Assembly (NCBI GenBank): GCA_015680685.1
Contig: MNCI01012642.1
Coordinates: 237,390 to 301,389 of the forward strand
Origin: Gnetum montanum
Lineage: Eukaryota; Streptophyta; Gnetopsida; Gnetales; Gnetaceae
DNA: 64,000 nucleotides
Reading direction: 5' to 3'
The notes beneath the pieces are model-generated. The model made no database searches. It had not been told where the DNA came from and saw only the letters and a program-made list of their open reading frames with translations. Below, piece by piece: positions 1 through 9,519 of the stretch; the stretch's first letter is position 1; each line of letters opens with the position of its first letter. Position numbers and translations under genes: made by a program.

Positions 1-283
1 TGTCTACCCACTCTTGGGTGGTAGCCAAACCGGTGGGTTGAGTAGATTACGATTGATAGTAGTTTGATTGTTGTATCGTTTGTGGAAAGCGAGCCTATTG
101 GGTTGTCAGTTGTTATTGTGATGGAGCAACATTCAAAGATGGGATCACAAGGTGTGGTACGTTGTAGTAAGTTGGTTTGTGTTGTTGAACAGCTAGTGAA
201 ACCCACTACCCAGCCATAGGTTGTGAGGTGACACCTTGAACGTGTTGTGCTGAAGTAGTCAGAGGTGCCCCAAGGGTTTGTAC

Positions 284-685
284 TTATGGTATGTAATAGG
301 TGGATGTGGAAGCTGGTACCTCTTTTTGAGAAGCTAGTCCTTGCATGTATGTGGATGAAGGAGGAAGCATGGTTCCTTCCAAGAAAGGTTGGAATAATGG
401 GTTTGTATAGGCGTGAGAACTGATGGTATGGTACAAATCCCCATGCTCAGATTGGGTAGCAAAGTTATCTTCCTCATCTCCACTCTGAGGCTCTATCAGA
501 GGTGGTTGTAAGGCTTGACTCCTTGCCATGAGAAGTTGAGATATGAGTCGATGATGGTGTTCGAAAAGGGGGATTATGTCAAATGCTGAGGGAGTGAACT
601 GACGACCTCCCTTGTAGATGAGCTCATAGTTTCGCTTGGCTTCTCTTTCTATGTGATCAATAGGTAAGTTGGCTTGGATTTTCAC
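284..685 (-). CDS. unrecognised ORF, probably a first ORF of a retroelement
   Basis: A 133-codon open frame starting at ATG (683-685). I do not recognise the product. It is hydrophilic, with a basic N-terminal stretch (HIEREAKRNYELIYKGG), a His cluster (EHHHR), an acidic patch (SGDEEDNF) and a Ser/Thr-rich C-terminus. It begins about 270 nt inside the candidate LTR at 961-1679, the usual place for gag, so a gag-like role is the likeliest reading. It may also be a chance ORF. The flank 1-283 shows nothing further. Confidence 0.3.
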   Translation of the reverse strand: MKIQANLPIDHIEREAKRNYELIYKGGRQFTPSAFDIIPLFEHHHRLISQLLMARSQALQPPLIEPQSGDEEDNFATQSEHGDLYHTISSHAYTNPLFQPFLEGTMLPPSSTYMQGLASQKEVPASTSTYYIP

Positions 686-960
686 ACAAAGGAAGTTATA
701 TTATTTATGTGTGAGAATGTGGGAAGATTCCATAGCAACGTGGGTAAGTTGACTTGTCAACGTGAGTAAGTTTTCAGTGTGTGTAACATCAGCATGAGTG
801 TCAGTGTGTGTAACCTTAGTGTGAGTGACTAGGATTAGCGTGACTAAGTCAAACTAGGCTTTAGTTTTAGCACTTGATCTATGCACTATTTAATAGGTAG
901 CGTGATAAAGGTTTTGATAGGACAATAAACAAGTATGCCCTCCTTCAAGTGCCAATTTAT

Positions 961-1679
961 TGTACTGACCTAAATCATTGCTGTAAGGCTGGAAGGGAAA
1001 ACAAACATCAAAAGATCATCGGGTAGACACAGCTGACCCTGCCTTCACCCGAGGGCAAGCTAGAAAAGTAAATGAAGGTAGAGTGCCTTGGATAATCTGC
1101 ATGCAAATCAACCAAGGACTTCCCTAAGTGTAAACTATGGCTTGCGCTGGGGTTATCGTGACTGATGTTTTAGATGTAAACAAAACACATTAAATCTAAA
1201 TGTACACAGAACATATTACATGAAAAACGTAAACTGAATGTAAAGCAGAGTAAACAAAATAATGGCTGGAAAAATGAACTGTATTGTATTGCTTAGAAAG
1301 GATATGCATTGGTCAAAGTGTAGCTGCACATGTGGATGGCAGGTCAAGCGCCAAGCCCCGGGGTGATGTGATGTGATGTGATGCATTTCAGAATGCTTGG
1401 ATGCTAGGAGTTAAATGTGCCAAGTGCCCAAGGAATGTTGGTCTGAGTTTCCTAAGCCGTCAACCTTCAAAATTGCCAACCCCATTTATGTGAATTGATA
1501 GGGTATTTATAGGGTTTGGCCAGGTTCGGGCACGGAATTCATGGATGGAATCAACAATTGAGAAATGAGAGGAAAACGGATCATGTGACACATGTTCGAT
1601 GGATAGCTGTGTGTGAGTTGGACGTGTGTGGGCAAGCTACATTTTTGACTAGGTGCATTGTATCTTACAACATGTGACA
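961..1679 (-). repeat. candidate LTR of a second, nested minus-strand element
   Basis: The interval starts TGTACTGACC and ends CATGTGACA, so its ends are short inverted repeats of the LTR type. A TATA box (CCCTATAAATACCC, minus strand) sits at 1501-1514, where a U3/R boundary would be. Just inside the left end is TTGGCACTTGAAGG, which could be a primer site, and an ORF (284-685) follows about 270 nt further in. No partner LTR is visible, so this stays a candidate. A (GTGAT)4 microsatellite lies at about 1363-1382. Confidence 0.35.
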
Positions 1680-1859
1680 ACTCACTCAAGCTAGCTTACA
1701 CTCATGAAAGCACAATTCAGAGCATTAGAACTCGATGAATGATGAAAATTTACAATGAAATAACAAAGGAAATTGACTCTGGATCATTTGAAACTTTTGG
1801 ATTCATGACTTGAGTGCTGCAGCATGTTGATTTGAGTGGTTCCATGGCTATTTGAGACG

Positions 1860-2480
1860 TCTCCACCTGATCAGGACTTCCAGCGTGAGTTGATTTTGTC
1901 GCAGCGTGTCTTAGCATGTCTTCAGCATGTGTACGCTACACTCACGTTACACTCACACTGCAACGTGACCTCAACGTGACCTTAGCATGAGTGAGTAAAG
2001 ACTTATAATTTTTCACCAAATTTTGAACTTTGAAGGCTGAATCCTAAGTGCAAGAACTATCTGGCTATGGTTGATCTTGAGAGTCAGAAACTGAGGTTGA
2101 AAATGACTTGTTTTGAGCTATTTATGGCAGGTCACTCTAGACTCACGCTGCAGTGTGACCACAATGTGACTTGTAGCGTGACCTCAAAAACTTCTAAAAA
2201 CTTGCAATTTTGAGCTGAAATCTGGCATTCTGAAGGCTGGGACTTGAAGGTGGGACTGAAAGCTATTAAGGATAAACCTGAGGATGACTTGCACCTTGGA
2301 AATCAAGTCATTTTTGGGCTTAGTTTGGAGGTTATGAAAGTTGGTCACGTTGGACTCACGCTGCCAACGTGACCACATCATGTCCTGCAGCATGACCTGC
2401 ACTTTTTGACTTGATTTTGATGCTATTTGGAGTTGCTCATGTTGAGGGTAAGCTAGCTTGACAGCGTGAGCAAGCTAGCT
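1860..2480. repeat. degenerate tandem array, about 205-212 bp period
   Basis: Blocks with the pattern 'ACTCACGCTGC...GTGACC...GCGTGACC' recur near 1940, 2135 and 2347. Between them lies a related spacer containing GAAGGCTG and ACTTG words. The array falls in the retroelement interior after gag. The motif AGCGTGA and its complement TCACGCT occur many times on both strands, so the blocks could form hairpins. Copies differ a lot; borders were placed by eye. Confidence 0.5.
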
Positions 2481-3252
2481 TGAGCAAGTTGGGCTTGACC
2501 TCCATTTCTTAGTGGTGTTTCACTCCCATCTAGCCATTTCTCCTTCTTCTTTTGCTACTAACTTAATAAGATCTTGGAGTTGATGGGTTCATAGTTCACA
2601 TAGTTGGCCTTGGTTGTGCCTCCCTAAGCTTTCCCTTGTTTCATTACGAAGCCCATCTATGATGTGGTATATTAGCCTTTCCTTGGAGAATCCATGGCCT
2701 GGGCAATTGTTTAACAATGCATAGTATCTTTCTAAGGCCATGTCCAAGGGTTCATGTTATGCTTGTTTCCATTCTTGGATTTGTCTCCTCAAGGCTGACA
2801 CTCTTGCATAGGTTTGATATCTTTCATTGAAGAGTTCTACCATTGTTGGCCAATGTCGAAATTGATTTTGGTCTTAAGGACCTGTATCATACTTTTGCTT
2901 GGCCAACGAGTGTCATAGGAAAGAGCTTAAGTTTTTTCCATCCATTATCAATATTGTTCCATACACAGGCGTCATGGAAGGCTTGTAAATGACGTTTTTG
3001 ATCTAAATCATAACCTCTTGAAAATTTGGGAAAGTTGTTTAAATCAAGCCTGGGTATACGGCTTTTCTTGCAATGCTTGTGGGATATTTGAATAGCCTCT
3101 TGTATATGCATTAGGCTATTAGTGGCCAATAGGGGTACCCCTACATGAAATTGAGTACTCCAAACTTCGTCTTCTTCACCATATAATTTGTTGGTTCTCT
3201 AATGAATTTCCCTACTAGTTGTTGCATTATCGTAGTCTTGTAAGAGAGACAT
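2400..3252 (-). pseudogene. gag pseudogene of the left-edge Athila-like element
   Basis: The reading begins at an ATG at 3250-3252 (MSLLQDYDNATTS...) about 135 nt inside the LTR, the position of gag in the sister copies. The stretch 2887-3129 is open and carries the gag core block, with motifs such as HLQAFHDACVW and KKLKLFPMTL, which matches the gag of element 3 near 29.66-29.77 kb. Stops interrupt it before and after. Gag would form the cytoplasmic virus-like particle; this copy cannot make a full protein. The 3' limit is approximate. Confidence 0.65.
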
Positions 3253-3368
3253 TGTTGTGAATTTGTGTGTGATTTATTTGAAATTATTATTATTTTTTAA
3301 AATATATGTTGTTAATACTTTGTTACAACAATCTTATATGATGTAACTAATCTAGATAACTAGCATTG

Positions 3369-3387
3369 TCCCCAGTAGCAGTGCCAA
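3369..3387 (-). other. primer binding site (tRNA-Asp type)
   Basis: Reading the minus strand directly after the LTR end gives TTGGCACTGCTACTGGGG, a decayed form of the TGGCGCCGTTGCCGGGGA site used by Athila/Tat elements. The same site follows the LTR in elements 1, 2 and 3. Confidence 0.75.
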
Positions 3388-4250
3388 TGATGAGTGGCGA
3401 GGTACCCCTACACTCAACCATACGAATACAAGTGTTTCACGCATGATCCTCTGCAGATGGGCTAGTTGTGATACCTAGATAGTTACTCATTGATCGTAGT
3501 TTGTTGTCTTCCCATCTGGACTAGTATATGCTTTGTCATGTATGGTATAGTCCAAAGTGAGGTGTATGATGTGGTTTTAACCTAGTGCTACTCCTAGAGG
3601 CAAAGGAAAATAACTTTAATTAAGCTAGGAGGAAAAAGGGAGAGAGAGTTAAGCTAATAGGACATAGGGAGAGAGTGTGTGTCTAAGCTAGCCTAAGTGC
3701 AATGAGCATCCATTCCTCAATCATCCATACACATATTGGACCTCGTGCACGACTACTATTGGGATTACCAAGCACATGGCCTAGGTATGCTACTGGGATA
3801 CCAAGTATTCACACTTGAATGCTCATGATTAAGTTGTACTCATTCTACATTTAAGGAGTTTAGGGTGAAGAGATATTAACTATGAAAAAAATAATTAAAT
3901 AATTAAACTAAGTGGATGTTGTAATGATGAAGTAATCTTGATCTTTATTTCCCGTCATGTCCGCATCCAAGTACGTCACACTCGAATAAAGGTTCCATAC
4001 AATTACAATCATAACACTATAGGCATGCACTGGGAGAAAGGGTTAAGAGGAAAAAATGACAAAAAAAACTCTACTCTAATACTAAACTGGCCTCCTTTAA
4101 ATCCTTGCACCTACATGTGTATTTATAGGCCAGCATAGGAGTCACGATATCGGGCATTCGATATTGCAAGCCAAGCCACGATATCACATACCTGATATTG
4201 CATACGCGATATCGTAGGTGCGATATTGAGACCTAATGAATTATGGTTCA
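3388..4250 (-). repeat. 5' LTR of the left-edge Athila-like element
   Basis: It starts on the plus strand with TGATGAGTGGCGAGG and ends with GGTTCA, so it obeys TG...CA in minus orientation. A TATA box (TATAAAT on the minus strand) lies at 4121-4127. Upstream of it, at 4146-4230, are six GATAT cores. The inner boundary is exact because the primer site abuts it; the outer boundary at 4250 is less certain because the partner LTR is outside the window. Confidence 0.7.
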
Positions 4251-4760
4251 TTAGTAGTACATTGGCCTACTACTACAAGCCATCACATGAACCTATAAGG
4301 ATTGATGTGTCTCTTTTTGCTATAGTGCCTCTCTTTATGCTATTGTTGCGTATCTCTTGGCCATTGTTGCTACCTCCCTTAGCCACTACCACCTCCACCT
4401 TTCTTTCTTTCTTGTATACTACTTTTCTCATCATCCAGCATGGTAGATAGACACATTCATCATTGTCACCTATGTAATTTTTACAAAACTTATTAATAAT
4501 TTTGGTATATGTAATGTTCGTGAGCATCAAGAGCACTATGCACTCCAACCTCCTAAGTGCCAAGAGCATCATGGACTCCAACTTTTCTTGCTAATTTACC
4601 ATGAAAAGTCAATCACATAATGATAAAATATAAATTCATAATTTTTCAATTACAGAGAAATTAAAAATTCTATCAATTAACAAAAAAGTCCTAAAATCCA
4701 TCAAATAACTTCAAATTTGGTATTTTAACAAAAAAGTTTAAATATGAAAACATAGTCATA
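4251..4760. other. unassigned spacer
   Basis: AT-rich sequence between the left-edge LTR and the chromovirus fragment. Open frames on both strands overlap here (4226-4450 plus, 4273-4581 minus), with no recognisable domain. A short imperfect duplication with AAGAGCA and ACTCCAAC words lies at 4527-4582. Confidence 0.4.
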
Positions 4761-5630
4761 ATTTGAATAACAGATCAAATTGATCATTTGCTAGCAATTA
4801 AGATAATAATTTCATAATTAAGCATGCTCATCTTGAAGTAGTGCTAGGATGGATGACATCTTGGAAATTCTTGAAAAACATAAAATTTTTGGCAACTCAA
4901 AAAGAAGATAACTTTTGAATTCAACATCTATTTTCAACAAAATAAGAGTCAATTTTAATAGATTTGGATCTTTTAGACATAACAAAATGATTAGAATTAG
5001 CTTATGAAATTCCAAAAATCAATTTATGAAGTCATTTTCAAAGCCATTATAAGACATGAAAACTTAATTTGCAACCCAAAAATTGAGTGTTTTTAGCCAA
5101 ATTTGGCCTTCCTAGTCTAGTTGAGACATCATTCAACTTCTAAACCTAGTTAAGACATGATTCAATCAAATAGGTGGTAGAATTTTATTTTCATAGTATT
5201 TCTAACCCATTCAAGGAACTAATTAGCCACTTCCAAAACCCATAAAATGGAATAGTGAGGGCAATGGATAATTATCCTACCTTATCTCCTCAGCCTACTA
5301 ATGTTTGAAACTGATAGAGTACATTGGAAAACTATGGAGTCCCACATCCATGATTAAATGGATGCTATTGAGCAACAAATTAATGAGATTAGAGCATTTA
5401 ATATGAGATCCATTAATAAAATCAAGGGTTTAAGAAGTGTATGTAAGACATTTCAAAGGAGATTAGGATATTATCCAATAACTTGAAAGAGAAATGCTCT
5501 GAAGTCCAAGGAAAGAAGTATTCCTTTGTGGACTCTATTAGAAAATTAACTAACCATTCACCCAACCCCACAATCAAAATGAATATCCATGAAAGAACAA
5601 AACTATTTGATATGGGCATGGTTATTACCT
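4760..5630 (+). mobile_element. 5' leader and gag-start fragment of a chromovirus
   Basis: This stretch aligns by eye with 22990-23790, the leader of the larger chromovirus in the window. Shared landmarks in order are the 5S-derived segment (4818-4872), a spacer, GAGAGTACATTGGAAAA or a close variant (about 5315 here, 23486 there) and the gag start EQQINEIR (5370-5400). Homology fades after about 5630 and no pol domains follow, so this is a truncated second copy. A direct repeat CTAGTT(A/G)AGACAT occurs twice at 5117-5150. Confidence 0.6.
4818..4872 (+). repeat. 5S rRNA-derived segment in chromovirus leader (copy A)
   Basis: The sequence TTAAGCATGCTCATCTTGAA then GTAGTGCTAGGATGGATGAC follows the 3' half of plant 5S rRNA, covering the box A region (AAGCGTGCT) and box C (AGTACTAGGATGGGTGACC). 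Differences are mostly C-to-T or G-to-A changes as expected of methylated, decaying DNA. The 5' half of 5S is absent, so this is not a 5S gene. Confidence 0.75.
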
Positions 5631-8287
5631 AGTCCATAAGAAACAACCTAAATAATTCATTTTAGATGGTTCCTAGTCTCTAGTACCACCAAGACACAGA
5701 TACCCCCAAAGAGCTTCTTGTTGGTTTTTAATGAGTTCGATATGATTAAGTATGTTTAATAATAATGATCAATTCCTAGAGTAATAAAAAATTTCTAAGA
5801 AATTATTTCTCCTAGTTGTTTCTTAAAGTAATTAAATAAATCAAATAGCTCTCCTTTGATCCTAGCATCAAATCAAAATTATGTTAATGATGAAAACTAT
5901 TCCTATGTTAATCTAACTTAGAATTGACACTTAAAGAAGCTATTTTGTTCAATAAAAATAACAAAAATATGTTAAACCTCTAATATAAAGAAAATAATTC
6001 ATTCCAAAACTATCAACCCACTCATATGTAGTTATACAATATTAAAGCTAGACAAAATAGAAAAGCTACTTAATTAGAAATTATAGTTGTAGCGATGGAA
6101 AAATTCAGTGCTGGACGGCAAAAAAAATTTCATATAAAATAATTTAACCCCAGATCCATGAGCCTTGGAAAAGGATCCAAAGTGTCTCAAATAGTCTTTT
6201 CAATCACTTAAGAACTTGGGCATCTATTACCAATGTTATAAAAATAAGTGAAAATGTACAAAGAGGTATTTCAAATGTTAAACTCATTCTAGATGCATGA
6301 AATGATATGACAAAACAAAGAAACTACAACTTTATATTAAATGATATAAAAGAAATGTTTAGAAAATACAAATCATGGACTATGAAGGCTCAAGAGTACA
6401 AAAATGCCTTTGAAATTCAATGCAAACAACAAGGTGTATTCTGCCACTAGATCTACACTTATCTTTCTCTAGTTGATCTACTATTTGAACTTTTCTTACC
6501 ATTGGTTCTCTCGGCTTTGAATATTTTGCGTTGAATGAAAATGGTTGTGAACTCTTGGATATTTGCATTTCTCTTAAAGCCTTAAGTTTAGCCAAATGAA
6601 AAATGATTCAAAAGCCTGTGAGAATATGAAAACTTTGGCTTAAATAGGTTATGAACATTCTAAGTTCTTGTTAGTTAATTCTTCCAAGATTGCTACAAAA
6701 TTTCTAACAAATTCTGTAATTTTTTTGAACACATTTTTATAGCATGTGATAAATTTTAATTGATTTCTAACTTCACACGTTGCTTTTCTAGCATGTGGAA
6801 CTAGGGTTCCTAGCATGTGGAAGCAAAGCCCAAATCCCATATGCTACCTCCACATGCCATATAGCATGTGGAGCTAAAATATACATCATGTGAGATGAAA
6901 ATGTCAATTTTTGTAGCTTGTGAAGTATTTTAGCCCCTAGAAGCTGGAATAAATGGAAATTGTAGCTTGTGGAGAATTTTTTGGCTTCTAAAAGTTTGGA
7001 TACAAGGCATTTATAGCTTGTGAAGAATTTTTAGCCTTCACAAGTTGGAATGCATGGGATTTGTAGCTTGTGCGCTACAAATCTCAATATTTTATGTTTA
7101 GAAACTACCTAAAATTTTATCAATACAAGGCCATAATGTAGTATTCTTGGCAAAATAAGGAAATTATTTCTACCTTTTTATTTCAACCAAATCACAACAA
7201 GAATTTTGGCTATAGGCTTTTAGTCTACAACATTAGTTTTCTTTGAGGTGTTTCATTGTTCCCTCTTTGTTTAACCCAAGACACATCAACAAGAAACATG
7301 AAACATTGAAGCAAGTTCATCATCAATGCTCCCTCTCCATGCTTGATTCTATAGTTGTCAAACCATGCCAAGGAGTGGTCATGATAGTGAAATAAGGTCA
7401 CAATGTGATGTTGAGAGTTTGGGATGAAATAATGACTACATTGGCTATGAGAGCATGGTCACTTAGGTTAACAAGGAATTCCAAATGTTGACATCATGGT
7501 CATAGTATAGTGGTGACATGTGTGCTAGCTAAAAATATTTTTGTGCTTCATGCTTGAAATACTAGTTACTTGATAATGTGTTAGAAAAACTATCACTTCC
7601 TTCTTGGGCTTCTTTGGCCACTCAGCTCCTTCCTTTCTTTGTTTGGATCCATCTATTTGATTGACTTTAGGCTACACTAGGCACTTGGCTTTTCTTGGTT
7701 ATATGCTTCCTCATTTTTTATAAGAGTAAAATCTTCATTGAGTTTCATTTCCAGGGATAAATTTTGTTTTGTTTTCTCATTGATTAAGATGTGTTACATT
7801 TAATAAACTTGATTGCAAAGCATGTTAAAGGAGACGTCACATGGCCATAGTGCATGAATGTCAAACATAGGTCTTCGTTGTTATTAGGGTAAAGATAGCC
7901 ATAATTTGGCTATGGGGTTATGGCATAAAAGGGTAATGGAAGTGATATCAGGAAAAACCTCTTAGTAGTGTGGGACAAGCTAACCAAATCTCATGAATCG
8001 AGATCATGTGGGAACTCACTATTGCAATGAGTTACATAGTTTTGATTACTTCAAGCTTCATCCTACAAGAAATTCTCTAAGAGGCTAAGAAAACAAATTA
8101 AAGAATACATGTGATTATAAGAGATTGCATAAGGCCACATGAGGCAACAAGTAGATACAATTGGTATAACATGAAAAACTATAGTTTGTTTCACAGATTT
8201 ATACAAAGTTTGTAGTACTTTTATTATCCTAAAAAGAAAGAGATAAGAGGTCACACTAGCTAGCTTACTATAGGTTACAAAGATCAT
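5631..8287. other. unassigned, heavily decayed sequence
   Basis: About 2.65 kb with no recognisable coding sequence. The minus-strand open frames at 6380-6595, 6649-6840 and 8063-8317 carry no domain I know. The only structure is a word-repeat zone at 6780-7075. The part next to 8287 may be the 3' tail of the Tat-like element that continues at 18335, since element 1 separates the two. Confidence 0.4.
6911..7075. repeat. tandem repeat, about 50-bp period, three and a half copies
   Basis: The phrase TTGTAGCTTGTG(A/G)AGAATTTT recurs with GTAGCTTG at 6913, 6962, 7013 (as ATAGCTTG) and 7063, spaced 49, 51 and 50 bp. It is preceded at 6788-6870 by several copies of the related phrase TAGCATGTGGA. 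No coding frame is kept through it. Confidence 0.7.
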
Positions 8288-9141
8288 TGATGAGTGATGA
8301 GGTACCCCTATGCCCAACTAGACAAATCATAGGTTTTTATGTGCAATTTGGTCAAATTCTGAAGACTTTAATTACCAAGTAAGCTAGAGTTAAATAGTGC
8401 ATGTGTGTTATTTGTTCGTTGTCTTCCTAGTCCCACTTGTGAAATGCAATTGTATGGTTAACTATGACTGAGGCATAATATTTTTGTTATTTTGTGTTTT
8501 ATCAATTTACTCACCTAGAACAAGAATGAATGTGAGAGTGATTAAGTTCTAAGAAAACTATGATCTAATCTAGCCTAACACGAGTAATCGTTCCCACTTC
8601 TTGGATACATCCTAAACTTTGTGTTAACACTGTTGGGTTGTCAAATGCTAACCGTTTTTGAGCTACCAAGTGTCACACCTATGTTCGAAGGGGTCGTGCT
8701 TGTGTATTTGAATCAGTTGCTTAATTAATCATAATTAATTACTACATGAATCACATTAATGTAAATTACATGAAATCACAATATATATAAATGCATAAGA
8801 AAGAAAGTCTCAAGTGTTGCAAGGTGAATCAAAGAGTTTGTCTTTATTCCCAACAAAATGATGTGTTCAGGTACATCAATGCTTGAATAAAGATTTGATC
8901 AAACTTAGACCTCCTATTGCAGGCACTTAGAAAATATTCTAACTCTCAAATGAACAAACTACAAAACTTTTGCTACTTAACTACCAAAAACTACTCTCAA
9001 TTATGCACTTGGGGTTGTATTTATAGACCCAAGAGTAACCCTATGATATCAAATGTATGATATCACATCTTGGGTCATGATATCATGTACCCAATATCAT
9101 GACCACTCTGATATCGAAGTGTATGAAAACACAATTTATCA
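8288..9141 (-). repeat. 3' LTR of element 1
   Basis: It runs from TGATGAG to TTTATCA on the plus strand. On the minus strand the order is a U3 with five GATATC-type motifs (9045-9115), a TATA box (TATAAAT at 9019-9025) and then R/U5. The outer end at 8288 has no primer site beside it and the inner end abuts a purine tract, which makes it the 3' LTR. Confidence 0.9.
9045..9115 (-). promoter_or_regulatory. GATATC motif array upstream of LTR TATA box
   Basis: GATATC occurs at 9045, 9059, 9079 and 9110, and AATATC at 9093, directly upstream (minus strand) of the TATA box. The 5' LTR holds the matching array at 18238-18310. Such reiterated sites in U3 usually bind transcription factors; which factor is unknown. 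Confidence 0.55.
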
Positions 9142-9150
9142 TACCCCCAC
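9142..9150 (-). other. polypurine tract of element 1
   Basis: The minus strand reads GTGGGGGTA directly before the LTR start TGATAAAT. It primes plus-strand DNA synthesis. Elements 2 (CTAGGGGTA) and 3 (CATGGGGGTA) have the equivalent tract. Confidence 0.8.
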
Positions 9151-9299
9151 AACTGAATGAAAACTTATCCTTGAGTATAGAAGAATAGGAACAAGTCCTT
9201 TACAGAATATATTAGGAGGTGTGGACTATTTGATTGACATGCAGAGTAACACAGAGAGAATAGAAAAATACAAAAGTGCTCAACCATATAACATTATAA

Positions 9300-9514
9300 T
9301 TATGTACAAAAATTGGGTGTTCATCACAACAGGAAAGAACACCCTCAGATCCAATAGAAATCTAACCCCTCTTAACAATAGAAGAATGAGGGAGAGGTAG
9401 AAAAGATCTAGCAGTCTTGAACAATCTCCCATGAGTGATATTATTGCATCCTCCTTGGTGAAGATAGTCTTACATCCAATCCATGCTCCCCACTGCGATC
9501 ACAACAAAATCAAA
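9300..9514 (-). pseudogene. small conserved exon-like ORF behind a splice acceptor, element 1
   Basis: The minus strand has a pyrimidine-rich stretch ending TTGTTGTGATCGCAG at about 9499-9513, followed by an open frame of about 75 codons that starts WGAWIGCKTIFTKEDA. Element 3 has the same acceptor and a matching frame (WEAWAESGTIFTKDDA). The matched residues lie in the same frame in both copies. It sits between integrase and the 3' LTR, where an env-like gene would be. I do not recognise the protein. It may instead be a conserved untranslated 3' exon. Confidence 0.4.
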
Positions 9515-9519
9515 GATTA

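Larger units (their letters stand above)
1..4250 (-). mobile_element. 5' end of an Athila-like Ty3/gypsy element, cut by the window edge
   Basis: A minus-strand LTR (3388-4250) is followed, reading leftwards, by a tRNA-Asp-like primer site, a gag N-terminus (3252 downwards) and repetitive sequence. The LTR terminus and gag match elements 1-3 in this window, so the family assignment rests on internal comparison. The body continues left of position 1, so pol and the second LTR cannot be seen. Part of the interior (about 1-1680) may belong to a second element inserted into it. Confidence 0.75.

Noticed and set aside
4818-4872. A functional 5S rRNA gene
   Set aside because: Only the 3' half is present and it is mutated in the internal promoter; no tandem 5S array.
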